A stretch of DNA of 64,000 bases, from NCBI RefSeq assembly GCF_003966655.1, contig NZ_AP018795.1:186001-250000 (forward strand), written 5' to 3'. This DNA comes from Acidithiobacillus ferridurans (GTDB lineage: Bacteria; Pseudomonadota; Gammaproteobacteria; Acidithiobacillales; Acidithiobacillaceae). This document shows positions 1-9,339 of this stretch, piece by piece. The position numbers and the translations under genes are program-made. The first letter of the stretch is position 1. Every line of letters begins with the position of its first letter. A model generated the notes under the pieces. It searched no databases, was not told the origin of the DNA, and saw only the letters and a program-made list of their open reading frames with translations.

Positions 1-1241
1 AGGCGACATACCGGGAATACAGAGGCACTACGACATGAAACGCAATTAGAGGCGAGTACGATTCGCGGCGTCTACATCTGGGTCAGCCGCCCCGCAGAAG
101 GCGTCATCACCCGCAGCCCTTCATCCAATCCCATTCTGGAGGGGCCACGGCCTTTTGCCGGCTCTCCGGCGCCGTTACCGGAAAAAGAATGGAAATGGGC
201 TGCGGCGAACGGCCGGCGTTATCGCATCATGGCGCGCAGCTATGCCGGCAACCCGCCTGCCACCATCTATGTGGCCATGAGCATGGCGCAGGAGGACAAC
301 TTTCTGGCAGCCTACCGGCGGGCGCTGCTGCTGGCGATCGTTCTTGCCCTGCTGGTGGCCTTGGGCGCGGGTTATCTGATCGCGCGACGGGGTATGCGCC
401 CCGTCGCGCGGCTCGCCGAGATCGTCGACGAACTGGGTGCCGGACAGTTGCATCGGCGCGTTGCGGACGAACATTGGCCGAACGAGTTGCGTACCCTGGC
501 AGCAAACTTCGACCGCCTGCTGGGCCGGCTGGAGACATCCTTCAACCGCATATCGCGGTTTTCCGCAGATGTCGCCCATGAACTGCGCACACCTCTGCAC
601 ATCCTGCGCGGCGAGGCGGAAATCACCCTTTCCAGGCAACGTAGTCCGGCAGAATACCAGGCATGCATCGAGTCAGCCATGGAGGAGTACGGGCGCCTGT
701 CAGGGATGGTGGATGCCCTCCTCTTTCTCGCCCGCGCGGAGCAGTCTGATGCCCGTCTCGACAAGCCCGTGCTGGATGTTCGGGAGGAGGCGGCAGCGGT
801 CTGCGCCTTTTATCAGGCGATGGCCGACGAGTTGGGGGTTGCGCTGATCAACAGGGCCATTGGGTCGGTAGCGGCGAATCCCGGACTGTTGCGGCGCGCC
901 CTCGGCAACCTGCTCGGCAACGCGCTGCGCCATACCCCCGCGGGGGGCAGGTCAGTATCTGGACCACCATTCAGCCTTCGCTACTGCAGATCATCGTCAG
1001 TGATAGCGGTTCCGGGATAGCGCCCGAAGATCTGCCCCATGTGTTGGACCGCTTTTATTGTGCGGATACGGCGCGACTGCGTCAGGGTCAGGGCACCGGG
1101 CTGGGGCTCGCCATCGTGCGCTCCATCATGCATTTGCACGGCGGCGAAATTGCACTGCAGAGTGAATTGGGGAGGGGCACCACTGTCACTTTATCTTTCC
1201 CGATTATCACAACGGAAACTCTGGCATCGCACCAAAGATGA
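1..1241 (+). pseudogene. Heavy-metal-type sensor histidine kinase, 5' end outside window, frameshifted
   Basis: The frame is open from base 1, so the start lies upstream. It reads the end of a periplasmic sensor, a membrane segment (about 322-385), a HAMP linker, the H-box VAHELRTPL with the phospho-acceptor His (about 571-600), and the N-box NLLGNALRHTP (about 907-939). At a run of six G (942-947) the frame shifts. The other frame then supplies the missing ATP-binding boxes SDSGSGI and GQGTGLGLAI and stops at 1241. One more G would restore a single CusS-like kinase. An RND efflux operon follows on the same strand, so it probably senses the metal or toxicant that the pump exports; its response regulator would lie upstream. 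It is either a recent pseudogene or a homopolymer sequencing error. Confidence 0.85.
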
Positions 1242-1420
1242 CGACTTCGTCAGGTTGCAGTAATCTTCCGGTTTCCTGCTTTTGCGATAATGCGCTAATG
1301 GCCGCAGCAGCTATGGCGGTATTTAATCCTGTGCGGAGATAAAATTGTAGTGGCCGATTATCGGAAATCCCCGGAAAAGCATCGAAATAATCCCGCGTTT
1401 TTCACCATAAAGGTCCGTGC

Positions 1421-2725
1421 ATGACGCACAAAGCCGCAACGCGGCGGATAGCGACTGCGCTCGGAATCGGCGCCTGTCTGTTCTCGGGTACCGCCTCGGC
1501 TGACGATCTGACGTTACAGAGTGCCATTCAGCGCGCACTGGTCAATCAGGCGGTGTTGCAGCAGGCGCAGCACATGATCGCGGAGAGCGAGGATCAGGTT
1601 CGTGCGGCCCATGCCGATCTGTTGCCCGCCCTCTCGCTGAGTACTGGAGGCATCTGGACCCAAACCCAGAACGGCCAGCCGCGCTTTGTCAGTGCCAATG
1701 GCGCACGGGAGTTGATTGGACAGGTCCGCCTGCAGATCCCACTGTATGCGCCACAAGCCTATGCCTTGTCGGCGTTGGCACGCGACCGCTCGGCCATCGC
1801 CCGTTACCGCCTGCAGCAGGCACGGCTTGCGGTCGCAGCGCAGGTGACCATGGCATATTACCAACTGGCGCTGGACGATAACGAACTAGCCGTGTGGCGC
1901 AGGGCGCTGACGGACGCGCGCCAGATGTTCGTGGCGACACAAGAGGGCTACCGTGCGGGGACCCGCTCCCGCCTGGATTTGAGTCAATCCAGATTGACCC
2001 TGGTGCGTATCCGGATGGGGCTTGATCAGGCGCGACCGCGGGCGCAGGCGGCGCGTCAGGTGCTCGCACTGCAGACGGGCTACGGGATGGCGGCGCTGCC
2101 CGCACTGGCGCCCGTGGCCGAGCCACTCACTGCTTTGCCAGGGTCAAAAATGCTCCGCCAGCAAGCCGACCAATCGCAGCCACTGTTGCGCGTCGCCGAA
2201 GGAGAAATTCAATCGGCACGGTCGCTGTTGCACTATCGGCGGGCGGCGCGACTGCCGGTCATCGCCGCCACCGGTGCCTATGGGGTGGACACCTCGACAC
2301 TGCCGCAAAGCCAGCAGTTGGGCTGGCAGGCGATCCTTAGCCTGCAGGTGCCCATTTTTGGCTTTGGCCGCAACCGGGATCTGGTCGCCGCGGCGCAGGA
2401 GCAGGTGGCCGCCATGCAGGCCGCCAAGGCGGCGCTGCAACTGCAGATTCGCAGTCGTCTGGCGGCCGATTACGGGGCGGCACAGGCGGCAGCAAACGCC
2501 TTGCAGGATGCGCGGACGCTGGAACAGACCGCACGGACGGTCTATACCATGACCCGTAAGGGCTACCTCGCCGGTGCGGAAAGCGCACTGGCGTTACAAC
2601 AAGCGGAGAACGGCTGGGTTCAGGCCCAGTTGCAAACCGCCGGCGCCGCCATCCGCGCCCGCCTGACACGTGCGCAACTGGCATTGGATAGCGGCTTGTT
2701 GCCCGACCAAAGGAAGCCGTCATGA
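1421..2725 (+). CDS. TolC-family outer membrane efflux protein
   Basis: The 434-residue protein has a cleavable signal peptide ending near ASA (residues 20-27) and then the long alternating helical pattern of outer membrane efflux proteins. This includes repeated Ala/Gln-rich coiled-coil helices around residues 40-110, 180-230 and 320-420. Length fits the CusC/CzcC/TolC family. It would form the outer membrane channel of the tripartite pump encoded by the next two genes; its stop overlaps the next start by four bases (ATGA), which indicates translational coupling. The substrate cannot be read from the sequence; a metal is likely given the upstream kinase type. Confidence 0.9.
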   Translation: MTHKAATRRIATALGIGACLFSGTASADDLTLQSAIQRALVNQAVLQQAQHMIAESEDQVRAAHADLLPALSLSTGGIWTQTQNGQPRFVSANGARELIGQVRLQIPLYAPQAYALSALARDRSAIARYRLQQARLAVAAQVTMAYYQLALDDNELAVWRRALTDARQMFVATQEGYRAGTRSRLDLSQSRLTLVRIRMGLDQARPRAQAARQVLALQTGYGMAALPALAPVAEPLTALPGSKMLRQQADQSQPLLRVAEGEIQSARSLLHYRRAARLPVIAATGAYGVDTSTLPQSQQLGWQAILSLQVPIFGFGRNRDLVAAAQEQVAAMQAAKAALQLQIRSRLAADYGAAQAAANALQDARTLEQTARTVYTMTRKGYLAGAESALALQQAENGWVQAQLQTAGAAIRARLTRAQLALDSGLLPDQRKPS

Positions 2726-3738
2726 CTCCCCACAAACGCTCCATGATCCACATTTCTCCGCGCTGGTCCGCAATCGTCGGCCTCGGGATGCTACTCTGGC
2801 TGGCCGGCGTGGACGCGGCTTGGGCACTGCCGGTACGCCTGGCCGTTGTCGCCGCCGCGCCTGCCCAGCAGGAGAACACCGTACTCGCCACCGTCGAGAG
2901 CAACGGTCAAGTGACCCTGACCGCCACAGTGACCGGCCGGGTGCTCGGCCCGCTGCTGCCGGCTGGACAAATCCCTGCCGGGGCTCTGGTGGCGCATATC
3001 GCGCCGCCCGGCCTGCAGGCGACTATCAGCGCCGCCCGGGCGCGGGTCGCTTTCAGCCGCAGCCAGTGGTTCCGTAACCGGAAACTCTATGCCGATGGGG
3101 TCCTCTCCCGGCAGGATGTGGAGCAGGCGAAACTGGCGCTGGACGAATCCCGGTCCGCCCTCCGCGTCTTGCAGGCGCAATCGAACCAGCAGCAACTGAC
3201 CGCCCCCTTCGCCGGGAGCCTGCACTATCTGGTGCCCGCCGGCGCGGTGGTCAACGCTGGCCAGCCCATCGCCACTCTCGCCGGCCGCGGAGCGCCCTGG
3301 GCGCGCGCCTACGTTACGCCTGCCGTGGCGCAGGGGCTGCGGATAGGAACGGTAGTAGGGCTTGATGGCAGCAACTGGCGGGGGCACGGCAAGATTCGCT
3401 CCGTCGGACAAAGCGCACGGCATCTGGGCCTGGTGCCCGTCTACATCGACCTGCCCACCGGCAGCTCGTTATTGCCCGGCGAGTGGCTGCAGGTGCGGCT
3501 GCCGTCGCCGGGGACGACGGCCTTCGTTCTGCCGACGGCCAGCATCGTCATGCGTGGCGCCCGCACCGAGGTATTCGCCGTTCGCCACGGGCGGGCGGTC
3601 GTGGTGCCCGTTCACATCGTCGCCAGCCGCGGCGATCGCACCTGGGTCAGCGGTGATCTCCGGGTCGGGGAACCCGTCGTACGCTCCGGCAACGCCCGCC
3701 TCGTCGGCGGCACCCCCGTGCAGGTCCAGAAACCATGA
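2722..3738 (+). CDS. RND efflux periplasmic adaptor (membrane fusion protein)
   Basis: The 338-residue protein starts with an uncleaved or cleaved hydrophobic segment (residues 13-35). A lipoyl-like half (around 55-95) and a short helical hairpin with the sequence SRQDVEQAKLALDESRSALR (about 128-150) follow, then the second lipoyl half (LTAPFAGSLHYLVPAGAVV, about 160-178) and a beta-barrel/membrane-proximal domain. This order is typical of HlyD/CusB-type adaptors, here in a compact version without the N-terminal metal-binding extension of CusB. Both ends overlap their neighbours by four bases, so the three genes form one operon. Confidence 0.9.
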   Translation: MTPHKRSMIHISPRWSAIVGLGMLLWLAGVDAAWALPVRLAVVAAAPAQQENTVLATVESNGQVTLTATVTGRVLGPLLPAGQIPAGALVAHIAPPGLQATISAARARVAFSRSQWFRNRKLYADGVLSRQDVEQAKLALDESRSALRVLQAQSNQQQLTAPFAGSLHYLVPAGAVVNAGQPIATLAGRGAPWARAYVTPAVAQGLRIGTVVGLDGSNWRGHGKIRSVGQSARHLGLVPVYIDLPTGSSLLPGEWLQVRLPSPGTTAFVLPTASIVMRGARTEVFAVRHGRAVVVPVHIVASRGDRTWVSGDLRVGEPVVRSGNARLVGGTPVQVQKP

Positions 3739-6700
3739 AGCGTTATCTGGAGTTCCTCTGGGAAAATCGCTCCAGCGTCATCCTCGCTGCCCTGTTTCTG
3801 CTGGCAGCCGGCTGGTTCGCCTTAAAAAGCCTGCCGGAAAGCGTATTTCCCAATGTCGATTTCCCGCGCGTGGCGGTGCTGGTCAACGACGGCAGTCTGC
3901 CGGTCAAATTCATGGAAGTCGAGATCACCCGACCGCTGGAGGCGCTGGCCAAGGGTCAGCCGGGCGTCCGGCTGGTGCGCTCGCAGACCGGTAATGGACT
4001 CACCAAGCTCAATGTCTACTTCAACCCCGGCGTCAATCCGCAGACCGCTTATCTCATGCTGCAGGCCCGCCTCTCTCAGGTTCGCCTACCCGTCGGCGCG
4101 CAGATGCGGGTGACGCGCATGGCGCCTTACACCTACCCCTTCGCCGAGTATGCACTGGTGTCCAATCGGCAGGACAGCTCGGCGATGATGCCGACTTTCG
4201 CCTTCCAGGTTCGCCCTGCCCTGCTGGCGATTCCCGGCGTCTATCAGGTGCAGGGCACCGGCCGCGGTTGGCCGCAGGTGCATATCGATCTGAACCCGGT
4301 GCGCCTGGCGCAATATCACCTGACGGCACAGCAGGTGATCGACACCCTCCGCCTCGCCCAGGGGCCTTTTTTCTCCGGCATTCTGCACGCCTATCACCAG
4401 CAATTTATCGTCGCCACCACACCACGGCCGGTGGACACGGGGCATCTAGCCGCCCTCACCCTGCCCCTCGGCCCGGCCAATGCCGAAGGCATCCGCGCCC
4501 CGCTGGCATTGGGCGCGCTGGGACAGGTGCGGGTCGGTCCACCGCCCTTGCTCACCGACGCCGCCGTTCCCGGCTATCGCCATGCCCTGATCATCGATGT
4601 GCTGTCCCAATCGCGGGCCAACGACGTGAATGTCGCCCGTGCCGTTCAAAGCCGACTGGCAACCTTGCGAGCGCACCTGCCACCGGGTGTACAACTGGTA
4701 CCGATCTACGACTTGAGCCATCTGATCAGCAGCAGCCTGCGCGATGTCTGGATCGCCCTCGGGCTCGGCAGTCTGATCGCCTGGCTGGTGGTCCTGGCGT
4801 TTCTGGGTCGTTTCGATGGGGCACTGGCAACCCTGGTGGTCGTCCCGCTGGCCCTGGCGGCCACTTTTCTGGTGCTGCATGCGCTGGGGTACGGACTCAA
4901 CATCATGACCCTCGGCGGTTTGACGGCAGCGATTGGCGCACTGGTGGATCATGCCATCGTGGTGGTCGAACGCGGACTCCACGGTCTGCACGGCGAACGC
5001 TCGGCGCGACGACGATTAGCCTTACGTCGCGCCGCCGAAATTCTGCCACTGATGACCCTGGCCACCCTCACCTCCTGCCTGATCTTTCTGCCGCTGATTT
5101 TTTTGTCCGGCACGCTGGGACTCCTGTTTCGGCATATGGCGCTGGCCATCGTCATTGCGCTGCTGACGTCGCAAATCGTCGCCCTGCTGGTGACGCCAGT
5201 ATTGGCCGCATGGCTCGCCGGGCGTCCGCAGCAGAACCGGCGAAACCGTGCAGAACGTTGGTTACGCCGACATTTCAGCCGCTGGCTGATCTTCGGCATG
5301 CGCCGCCCGTGGTGGGCCATTCCGGTGGTCCTGCTCCTCGCGGGCGCGGGATGGTTGGCGCTGACCACCTTGCCCACCGCTTTCCTGCCTCATTGGGACG
5401 AGGGCGTGATCTCGGTGCCCTTTCGTACCCCCGTCGGCAGCAGCGTGGCGGAAACCACCCGCGTGGGACGGGATTTCATGCGGGTGGCGCTGGAGAACCC
5501 CAATGTGGAGCGGGCATCGTTGATGGTCGGGCGCGGCTTCCAGTTCCTCCATGCGCCAGCCAACAAAGGGGCTATCGCCATTGTCCTCAAGCCCAATCAC
5601 GCGCAGAGCACCGAGGCGGTGATGCGTACGTTGCATGTACAGTTCCGTCAGATGGCTCCCAATCTGCTCTCCTTGACGCTCCACCAAACGATGATTGTAC
5701 GCCTGGGTAATCTCTCCGGTGCCCACGCGCCGCTGGTGGTGTACCTCTTCGGCTCGGATTCCACCACCTTGCGTGCCCAGGGCGCGCGTCTGGCGGCCGC
5801 ATTGCGCCAGAGCCACGCCTTTGAGTCCGTGAACTTCAAGTCGCCTTCCGCTGGTCCGGAGTTGGAGATCACCCCGTCGCCACTCGCCGCGATCTATGGC
5901 ATTACCCCACCGGAGCTAGCCGGCCAGGTCAAGGCGCGTTTCTGGGGGCGGCAGGCGGGTTTCCTCCTGCACGGCGAGCAGATTCTGCCGATTCGCGTCA
6001 GCCTCGCCGGTCACGATTTCACCCCGCGCGCGATGGACAGCCTCCCCATTCGCCTGCCGGACGGAAGCTTTACTCCGCTTGCGAGCATCGCCGGCGTACA
6101 TGTGCAGGGCGCGATACCTTTCGTGACCCATCAAAATCTGGTGCCTGACGCCTATGTCTGGCTGCAGCCGAAGCCCGGTGAGGGGTTGGCGCAGGCCGCC
6201 GACAAGGCGCGCGCGGTGGTGGCGGGCCTGCATCTGCCGACAAATGTGACGACCCTGCTCGGCGGCTACTATCGCCAGCAGTCCCAGAGCTTTCAGCAGA
6301 TGGCGCTGATTCTCGGAGGGGCGCTAGCCTTGCTCCTGATCTTGCTCGGCTTTCAGTTCAGCAGTCAGCGCGCCGCCATCTCCGCACTGTTGGCCATCGC
6401 GCTGGCGGCACCGGGGGCGCTGCTGGCGCTGCTGCTGCTCGGCATCGATCTCGACAGCACCGCCTTCCTCGGGGTGCTGCTGGTCTTTGCCATTGCCGTC
6501 AATAATGTGATTCTGATTTTCGCCCGCGCCCGGCAACTCGGTGGCCCGCAACCGCGCCCCGCCATGGTCGCCCTCGCCGCCCGCCAGCGCCTGCGCCCCA
6601 TCCTGATGACCATGCTCGCCGATGTCTTCGGCTTTCTGCCGCTGGCCATCGGCATCGGCCACGGCACCGACCTGCTCAAGCCCCTCGCGGTAGCGGTCAT

Positions 6701-6836
6701 GGGTGGCTTGCTGCTGTCCGTGTTCATGTCTTTGTGGCTGGCGCCGGTACTCTATGCCGCATGGCCCGTCAGGCCCCCGCTGTCGGACCCGGATCAGCGG
6801 ACCGGTTTCCTTGCAGAAAAGGGCAATAGAAACTAA
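3735..6836 (+). CDS. RND-family efflux permease
   Basis: At 1033 residues it has the normal length of an RND permease. A first membrane helix (residues 12-30) is followed by a large periplasmic domain and then helices 2-6. These include the helix 4 segment GALVDHAIVVVERG (about 402-415) with the conserved Asp of the proton relay. A second large periplasmic loop precedes the last helices (about 855-1010). It works as an inner membrane proton antiporter trimer with the preceding adaptor and channel. The first residues MKRYLEFLWENRS and the 4-base overlap fix the start. It resembles the CzcA/CusA group more than AcrB, but I cannot assign the substrate. Confidence 0.92.
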   Translation: MKRYLEFLWENRSSVILAALFLLAAGWFALKSLPESVFPNVDFPRVAVLVNDGSLPVKFMEVEITRPLEALAKGQPGVRLVRSQTGNGLTKLNVYFNPGVNPQTAYLMLQARLSQVRLPVGAQMRVTRMAPYTYPFAEYALVSNRQDSSAMMPTFAFQVRPALLAIPGVYQVQGTGRGWPQVHIDLNPVRLAQYHLTAQQVIDTLRLAQGPFFSGILHAYHQQFIVATTPRPVDTGHLAALTLPLGPANAEGIRAPLALGALGQVRVGPPPLLTDAAVPGYRHALIIDVLSQSRANDVNVARAVQSRLATLRAHLPPGVQLVPIYDLSHLISSSLRDVWIALGLGSLIAWLVVLAFLGRFDGALATLVVVPLALAATFLVLHALGYGLNIMTLGGLTAAIGALVDHAIVVVERGLHGLHGERSARRRLALRRAAEILPLMTLATLTSCLIFLPLIFLSGTLGLLFRHMALAIVIALLTSQIVALLVTPVLAAWLAGRPQQNRRNRAERWLRRHFSRWLIFGMRRPWWAIPVVLLLAGAGWLALTTLPTAFLPHWDEGVISVPFRTPVGSSVAETTRVGRDFMRVALENPNVERASLMVGRGFQFLHAPANKGAIAIVLKPNHAQSTEAVMRTLHVQFRQMAPNLLSLTLHQTMIVRLGNLSGAHAPLVVYLFGSDSTTLRAQGARLAAALRQSHAFESVNFKSPSAGPELEITPSPLAAIYGITPPELAGQVKARFWGRQAGFLLHGEQILPIRVSLAGHDFTPRAMDSLPIRLPDGSFTPLASIAGVHVQGAIPFVTHQNLVPDAYVWLQPKPGEGLAQAADKARAVVAGLHLPTNVTTLLGGYYRQQSQSFQQMALILGGALALLLILLGFQFSSQRAAISALLAIALAAPGALLALLLLGIDLDSTAFLGVLLVFAIAVNNVILIFARARQLGGPQPRPAMVALAARQRLRPILMTMLADVFGFLPLAIGIGHGTDLLKPLAVAVMGGLLLSVFMSLWLAPVLYAAWPVRPPLSDPDQRTGFLAEKGNRN

Positions 6837-6873
6837 TATTCTGATGGCGTTGATAATGCACTGGAGGTGCAAA

Positions 6874-7290
6874 ATGTTAAAAAAATCATTTTTCATTCCG
6901 ATCTTGGGAGCTGTCCTGTGTCTGCCGGCCGGGGTTGCCCTCGCAGCAGATGCAGCCCCTGCTGCCGGGCAGGTTCAAAACCAGATGATGTATGGTAGTC
7001 AGTTGATGACCCCCAAGGAGCGTGTGGAGTATCGCGCTAAATTGCGTGCGGCCAAGACGATCCAGGAACGCGAACGGATACGTCAGGAACACCACGAAGA
7101 GATGATGGAACTGGCCAAGAAAAGAGGGGTAACCTTACCCGCCGTACCGCCCGTAGGCGGCGCCGGCATGGGTCCCGGCCGTATGAATGGCGGCGCCGGT
7201 ATGGGTGGCGGCGCGGCGGGCATGGGCCCTGGTACCGGAATGATGGGAGCCGGGGCGGGCGCTGGAATGGGTGGCGGTCCGCGGCGTTAG
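6874..7290 (+). CDS. Small exported Met/Gly-rich protein linked to the RND pump
   Basis: I chose the ATG at 6874 because GGAGG lies just upstream and it gives a clean signal peptide (residues 1-24, ending ALA). The mature part has a charged helical segment, MTPKERVEYRAKLRAAKT then QEHHEEMMELAKKRGVTLP, followed by a low-complexity tail built from GGAGMGPG-like units with about ten methionines and ending PRR. The helical segment resembles a family of small periplasmic proteins often found beside metal efflux genes. The Met-rich tail could bind Cu(I) or Ag(I), but that is inference. It starts 38 bases after the permease stop and is probably cotranscribed. Confidence 0.7.
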   Translation: MLKKSFFIPILGAVLCLPAGVALAADAAPAAGQVQNQMMYGSQLMTPKERVEYRAKLRAAKTIQERERIRQEHHEEMMELAKKRGVTLPAVPPVGGAGMGPGRMNGGAGMGGGAAGMGPGTGMMGAGAGAGMGGGPRR

Positions 7291-7291
7291 G

Positions 7292-7310
7292 GCGCAGCAC
7301 GCCTCTGCGC
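7292..7310 (+). terminator. Possible hairpin after the efflux operon
   Basis: Six-base arms GCGCAG and CTGCGC with a seven-base loop lie two bases after the stop of the Met/Gly-rich protein. No T run follows, so it is not a classical intrinsic terminator; it may stabilise the 3' end or help Rho-dependent termination. Confidence 0.3.
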
Positions 7311-7461
7311 GGAAAGCGAAGTCCCGGGCAACAGGTTCGTTCCTCGGCTCCACAGGCCGGGAGCAGCCAGCGCAAACGCGCCTTCCCGTCGGTAGCGCGT
7401 GGGTTACGTATTAACGATGAATCCAGGGCGTAAACTGCCCAGCCCCAACGACAGGACTCCC

Positions 7462-8511
7462 ATGCCACGCCTCCATACCCTGCAGCGGCCTGGCATTCAG
7501 GCCGCTCTTCTGTCGGCACTGCTTTTCGGCGCAAGCACACCGCTAGCGAAGGTCCTGCTGGCGTCGGTGAGTCCGTGGATGCTGGCTGGACTCCTCTATC
7601 TGGGCTCAGGTCTGGGCCTGACGCTCTACCGCTGGTTGCGACGTGCCGAATCCGTGCGGCTAACGCGCCGAGATGCCTTCTGGTTTGCCGCTTCGGTGCT
7701 GTCCGGGGGGATCGTGGCGCCGGTGCTGTTCATGATCGGTTTGCGAGGTGCTGCGGCATCGACGGCATCCCTGTTGTTGAATGCGGAAACCGTGTTTACG
7801 ACGCTGCTCGCGTGGTGGGTGTTCAGGGAAAGTTTTGACCGACGCATTGCCTGGGGTATGGCGGCAATCGTGCTGGGGATGGTCCTCCTCAGTTGGCCTG
7901 GGCAGGTGCATCTTGATCATCTCTGGTCCGCTGCCGCCATCATCGGCGCCTGCTTCGCCTGGGGTGTGGATAACAATCTGACTCGCAAGGTATCCCTGAC
8001 GGATACGACCTGGATCGCCGCCAATAAGGGCTGGGTGGCGGGCGGCGTCAATCTCGGCCTGGCTCTGCTGCTCGGTGACCATCTGCCCGCCCTGCCCGAC
8101 GTGGCGGCGGCAATGTTGCTCGGATTTTTCGCCTATGGCGTCAGCCTCGCCCTTTTCGTGGTCGGCCTGCGCCATCTCGGCAGTGCGCGGACCGGAGCGT
8201 ATTTTTCCAGCGCGCCCTTTGTCGGTGCCGTACTCAGCGTGATGCTCGGGGCTCCGGTCAGCCCGCTCCTGGTGATTGCCGGGGCGCTGATGGGCTGGGG
8301 TATCTGGATGCATCTCACCGAGCGTCACGAACATACCCATACCCATACCTTTATGGAACATGATCATACCCATGTGCATGGAGCACATCACCAGCACACC
8401 CATGCGTTTCCGGTGGCGCCGGGAGTTCGTCATCGCCACCCGCACCAGCACGAGGCGCTGACCCACAACCACGCCCACACACCAGACATGCACCATCTGC
8501 ATGACCATTAA
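7462..8511 (+). CDS. EamA/DMT-family transporter with histidine-rich C-terminal tail
   Basis: From the ATG at 7462 (ACAGGA upstream) the product has 349 residues; an earlier in-frame ATG at 7399 or 7417 would add a poorly conserved leader. Ten hydrophobic helices in two EamA repeats fill residues 10-285. The last 60 residues are hydrophilic and contain 23 histidines in HTHTH, HDHTH, HHQHTH and HRHPHQH clusters, which look able to bind Ni, Co, Zn or Cu. EamA proteins move metabolites or metals by exchange across the inner membrane. The tail suggests a metal exporter or a metal-gated permease, but nothing in the sequence shows the substrate. Confidence 0.85.
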   Translation: MPRLHTLQRPGIQAALLSALLFGASTPLAKVLLASVSPWMLAGLLYLGSGLGLTLYRWLRRAESVRLTRRDAFWFAASVLSGGIVAPVLFMIGLRGAAASTASLLLNAETVFTTLLAWWVFRESFDRRIAWGMAAIVLGMVLLSWPGQVHLDHLWSAAAIIGACFAWGVDNNLTRKVSLTDTTWIAANKGWVAGGVNLGLALLLGDHLPALPDVAAAMLLGFFAYGVSLALFVVGLRHLGSARTGAYFSSAPFVGAVLSVMLGAPVSPLLVIAGALMGWGIWMHLTERHEHTHTHTFMEHDHTHVHGAHHQHTHAFPVAPGVRHRHPHQHEALTHNHAHTPDMHHLHDH

Positions 8512-8550
8512 CTGAATCAGGTAATGCGGTGGCACAGATACGATGCCGGA

Positions 8551-8591
8551 TTGATCTTGGCATGGCACGAGACCATAATGATCATTATGGT
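8551..8591 (+). promoter_or_regulatory. Promoter and palindromic operator of the Phd/PIN module
   Basis: TTGATC (8551-8556) and CATAAT (8574-8579) are separated by 17 bases and form a good sigma-70 promoter. A perfect 20-base palindrome, ACCATAATGATCATTATGGT (8572-8591), covers the -10 box. Antitoxins of the Phd/YefM type bind such palindromes to repress their own operon, so this is the likely autoregulatory operator. Confidence 0.7.
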
Positions 8592-8607
8592 TAATGAAGG
8601 TGATGCC

Positions 8608-8901
8608 ATGATTACGGAAACCAACGCGGTCAATTTTCGCCAGAACCTGGGAGAAATGCTCAACCAGGTGCAGTATCGCCACGACAGCGTGATGATCAAC
8701 AAAGATGGGAAACCCGTTGCCGTGCTCATCGATGCACGTCTTTTCGAGCGCATTCGCCGGATGCAGGGTCGCTTTGATGCGCTGTGCCAAAGGATCGAAG
8801 CGGGATTTTCGCAAGTACCCGAATCTACAGGGATAGCGGAGATCGACGCGGCCGTCGCTCAAGAACGGCGGGAATCGTCCATTTCCGCTGAGGGTCACTA
8901 A
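8608..8901 (+). CDS. Type II antitoxin, Phd/YefM family
   Basis: The 97-residue protein begins MITETNAVNFRQNLGEML and continues with VMINKDGKPVAVLIDA, the fold signature of Phd/YefM DNA-binding antitoxins. The C-terminal half is charged and probably the toxin-wrapping tail. I chose the ATG at 8608 because GAAGG sits seven bases upstream; an ATG at 8578 lies inside the operator palindrome and is unlikely. The PIN-domain gene follows after six bases, so the two form one toxin-antitoxin operon. Confidence 0.85.
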   Translation: MITETNAVNFRQNLGEMLNQVQYRHDSVMINKDGKPVAVLIDARLFERIRRMQGRFDALCQRIEAGFSQVPESTGIAEIDAAVAQERRESSISAEGH

Positions 8902-8907
8902 CCGTTC

Positions 8908-9339
8908 ATGGCGGCATTGCGGGTGGTGCTGGACACCAACGTGCTGCTTTCCGGCATAGCATACCCGGCCAGCGTGCCGGGCAAGATCCTGACCGCGTGG
9001 CGACATGCTTCCATTGAGGTACTGCTATCAGACTATATCCTTGATGAACTGCGCCGGGTACTGCCCCGTCTGGTGCACCGCCATGGGCTGACGGTGGCTG
9101 AGATGGGCGATCTGGTAGACATTCTGGCCATCCAAGCAGAACTGATCGCACCATGGCCTGGGTTGGACCCGCACTTGCGCGACGACAAGGATCAACCGGT
9201 GCTGCACACTCTGCAGGCTGCTCTCAAGACGTCTGGTGCTGACTACCTCATCACGGGAGACAAAGACCTTCTGGTGTTGGCTGATCGATATCCTATAATC
9301 AGCCCAATGGAATTCTGGCGGACGCATGGGGGAGTGTAA
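8908..9339 (+). CDS. PIN-domain toxin (COG1569-like ribonuclease)
   Basis: The 143-residue protein opens with VVLDTNVLLSG, which carries the first catalytic Asp of PIN nucleases (residue about 9). It also has a conserved Glu in DYILDELRRVL (about 46), Asp in RDDKDQPVLHT (about 93-95), and the terminal DYLITGDKDLL segment with further acidic residues. These form the Mg-dependent active site for cleaving RNA. It lies directly after the Phd-type antitoxin. Its last 14 bases overlap the next gene. Confidence 0.88.
   Translation: MAALRVVLDTNVLLSGIAYPASVPGKILTAWRHASIEVLLSDYILDELRRVLPRLVHRHGLTVAEMGDLVDILAIQAELIAPWPGLDPHLRDDKDQPVLHTLQAALKTSGADYLITGDKDLLVLADRYPIISPMEFWRTHGGV

Noticed and set aside
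4268-5710. 480-codon frame inside the RND permease
   Set aside because: It is out of frame with a well-supported membrane protein and is rich in Ala/Gly/Pro/Arg, an artefact of high GC.
7660-9006. 448-codon frame antisense to the EamA and toxin-antitoxin genes
   Set aside because: It is the complement of three well-supported genes and has no family resemblance.
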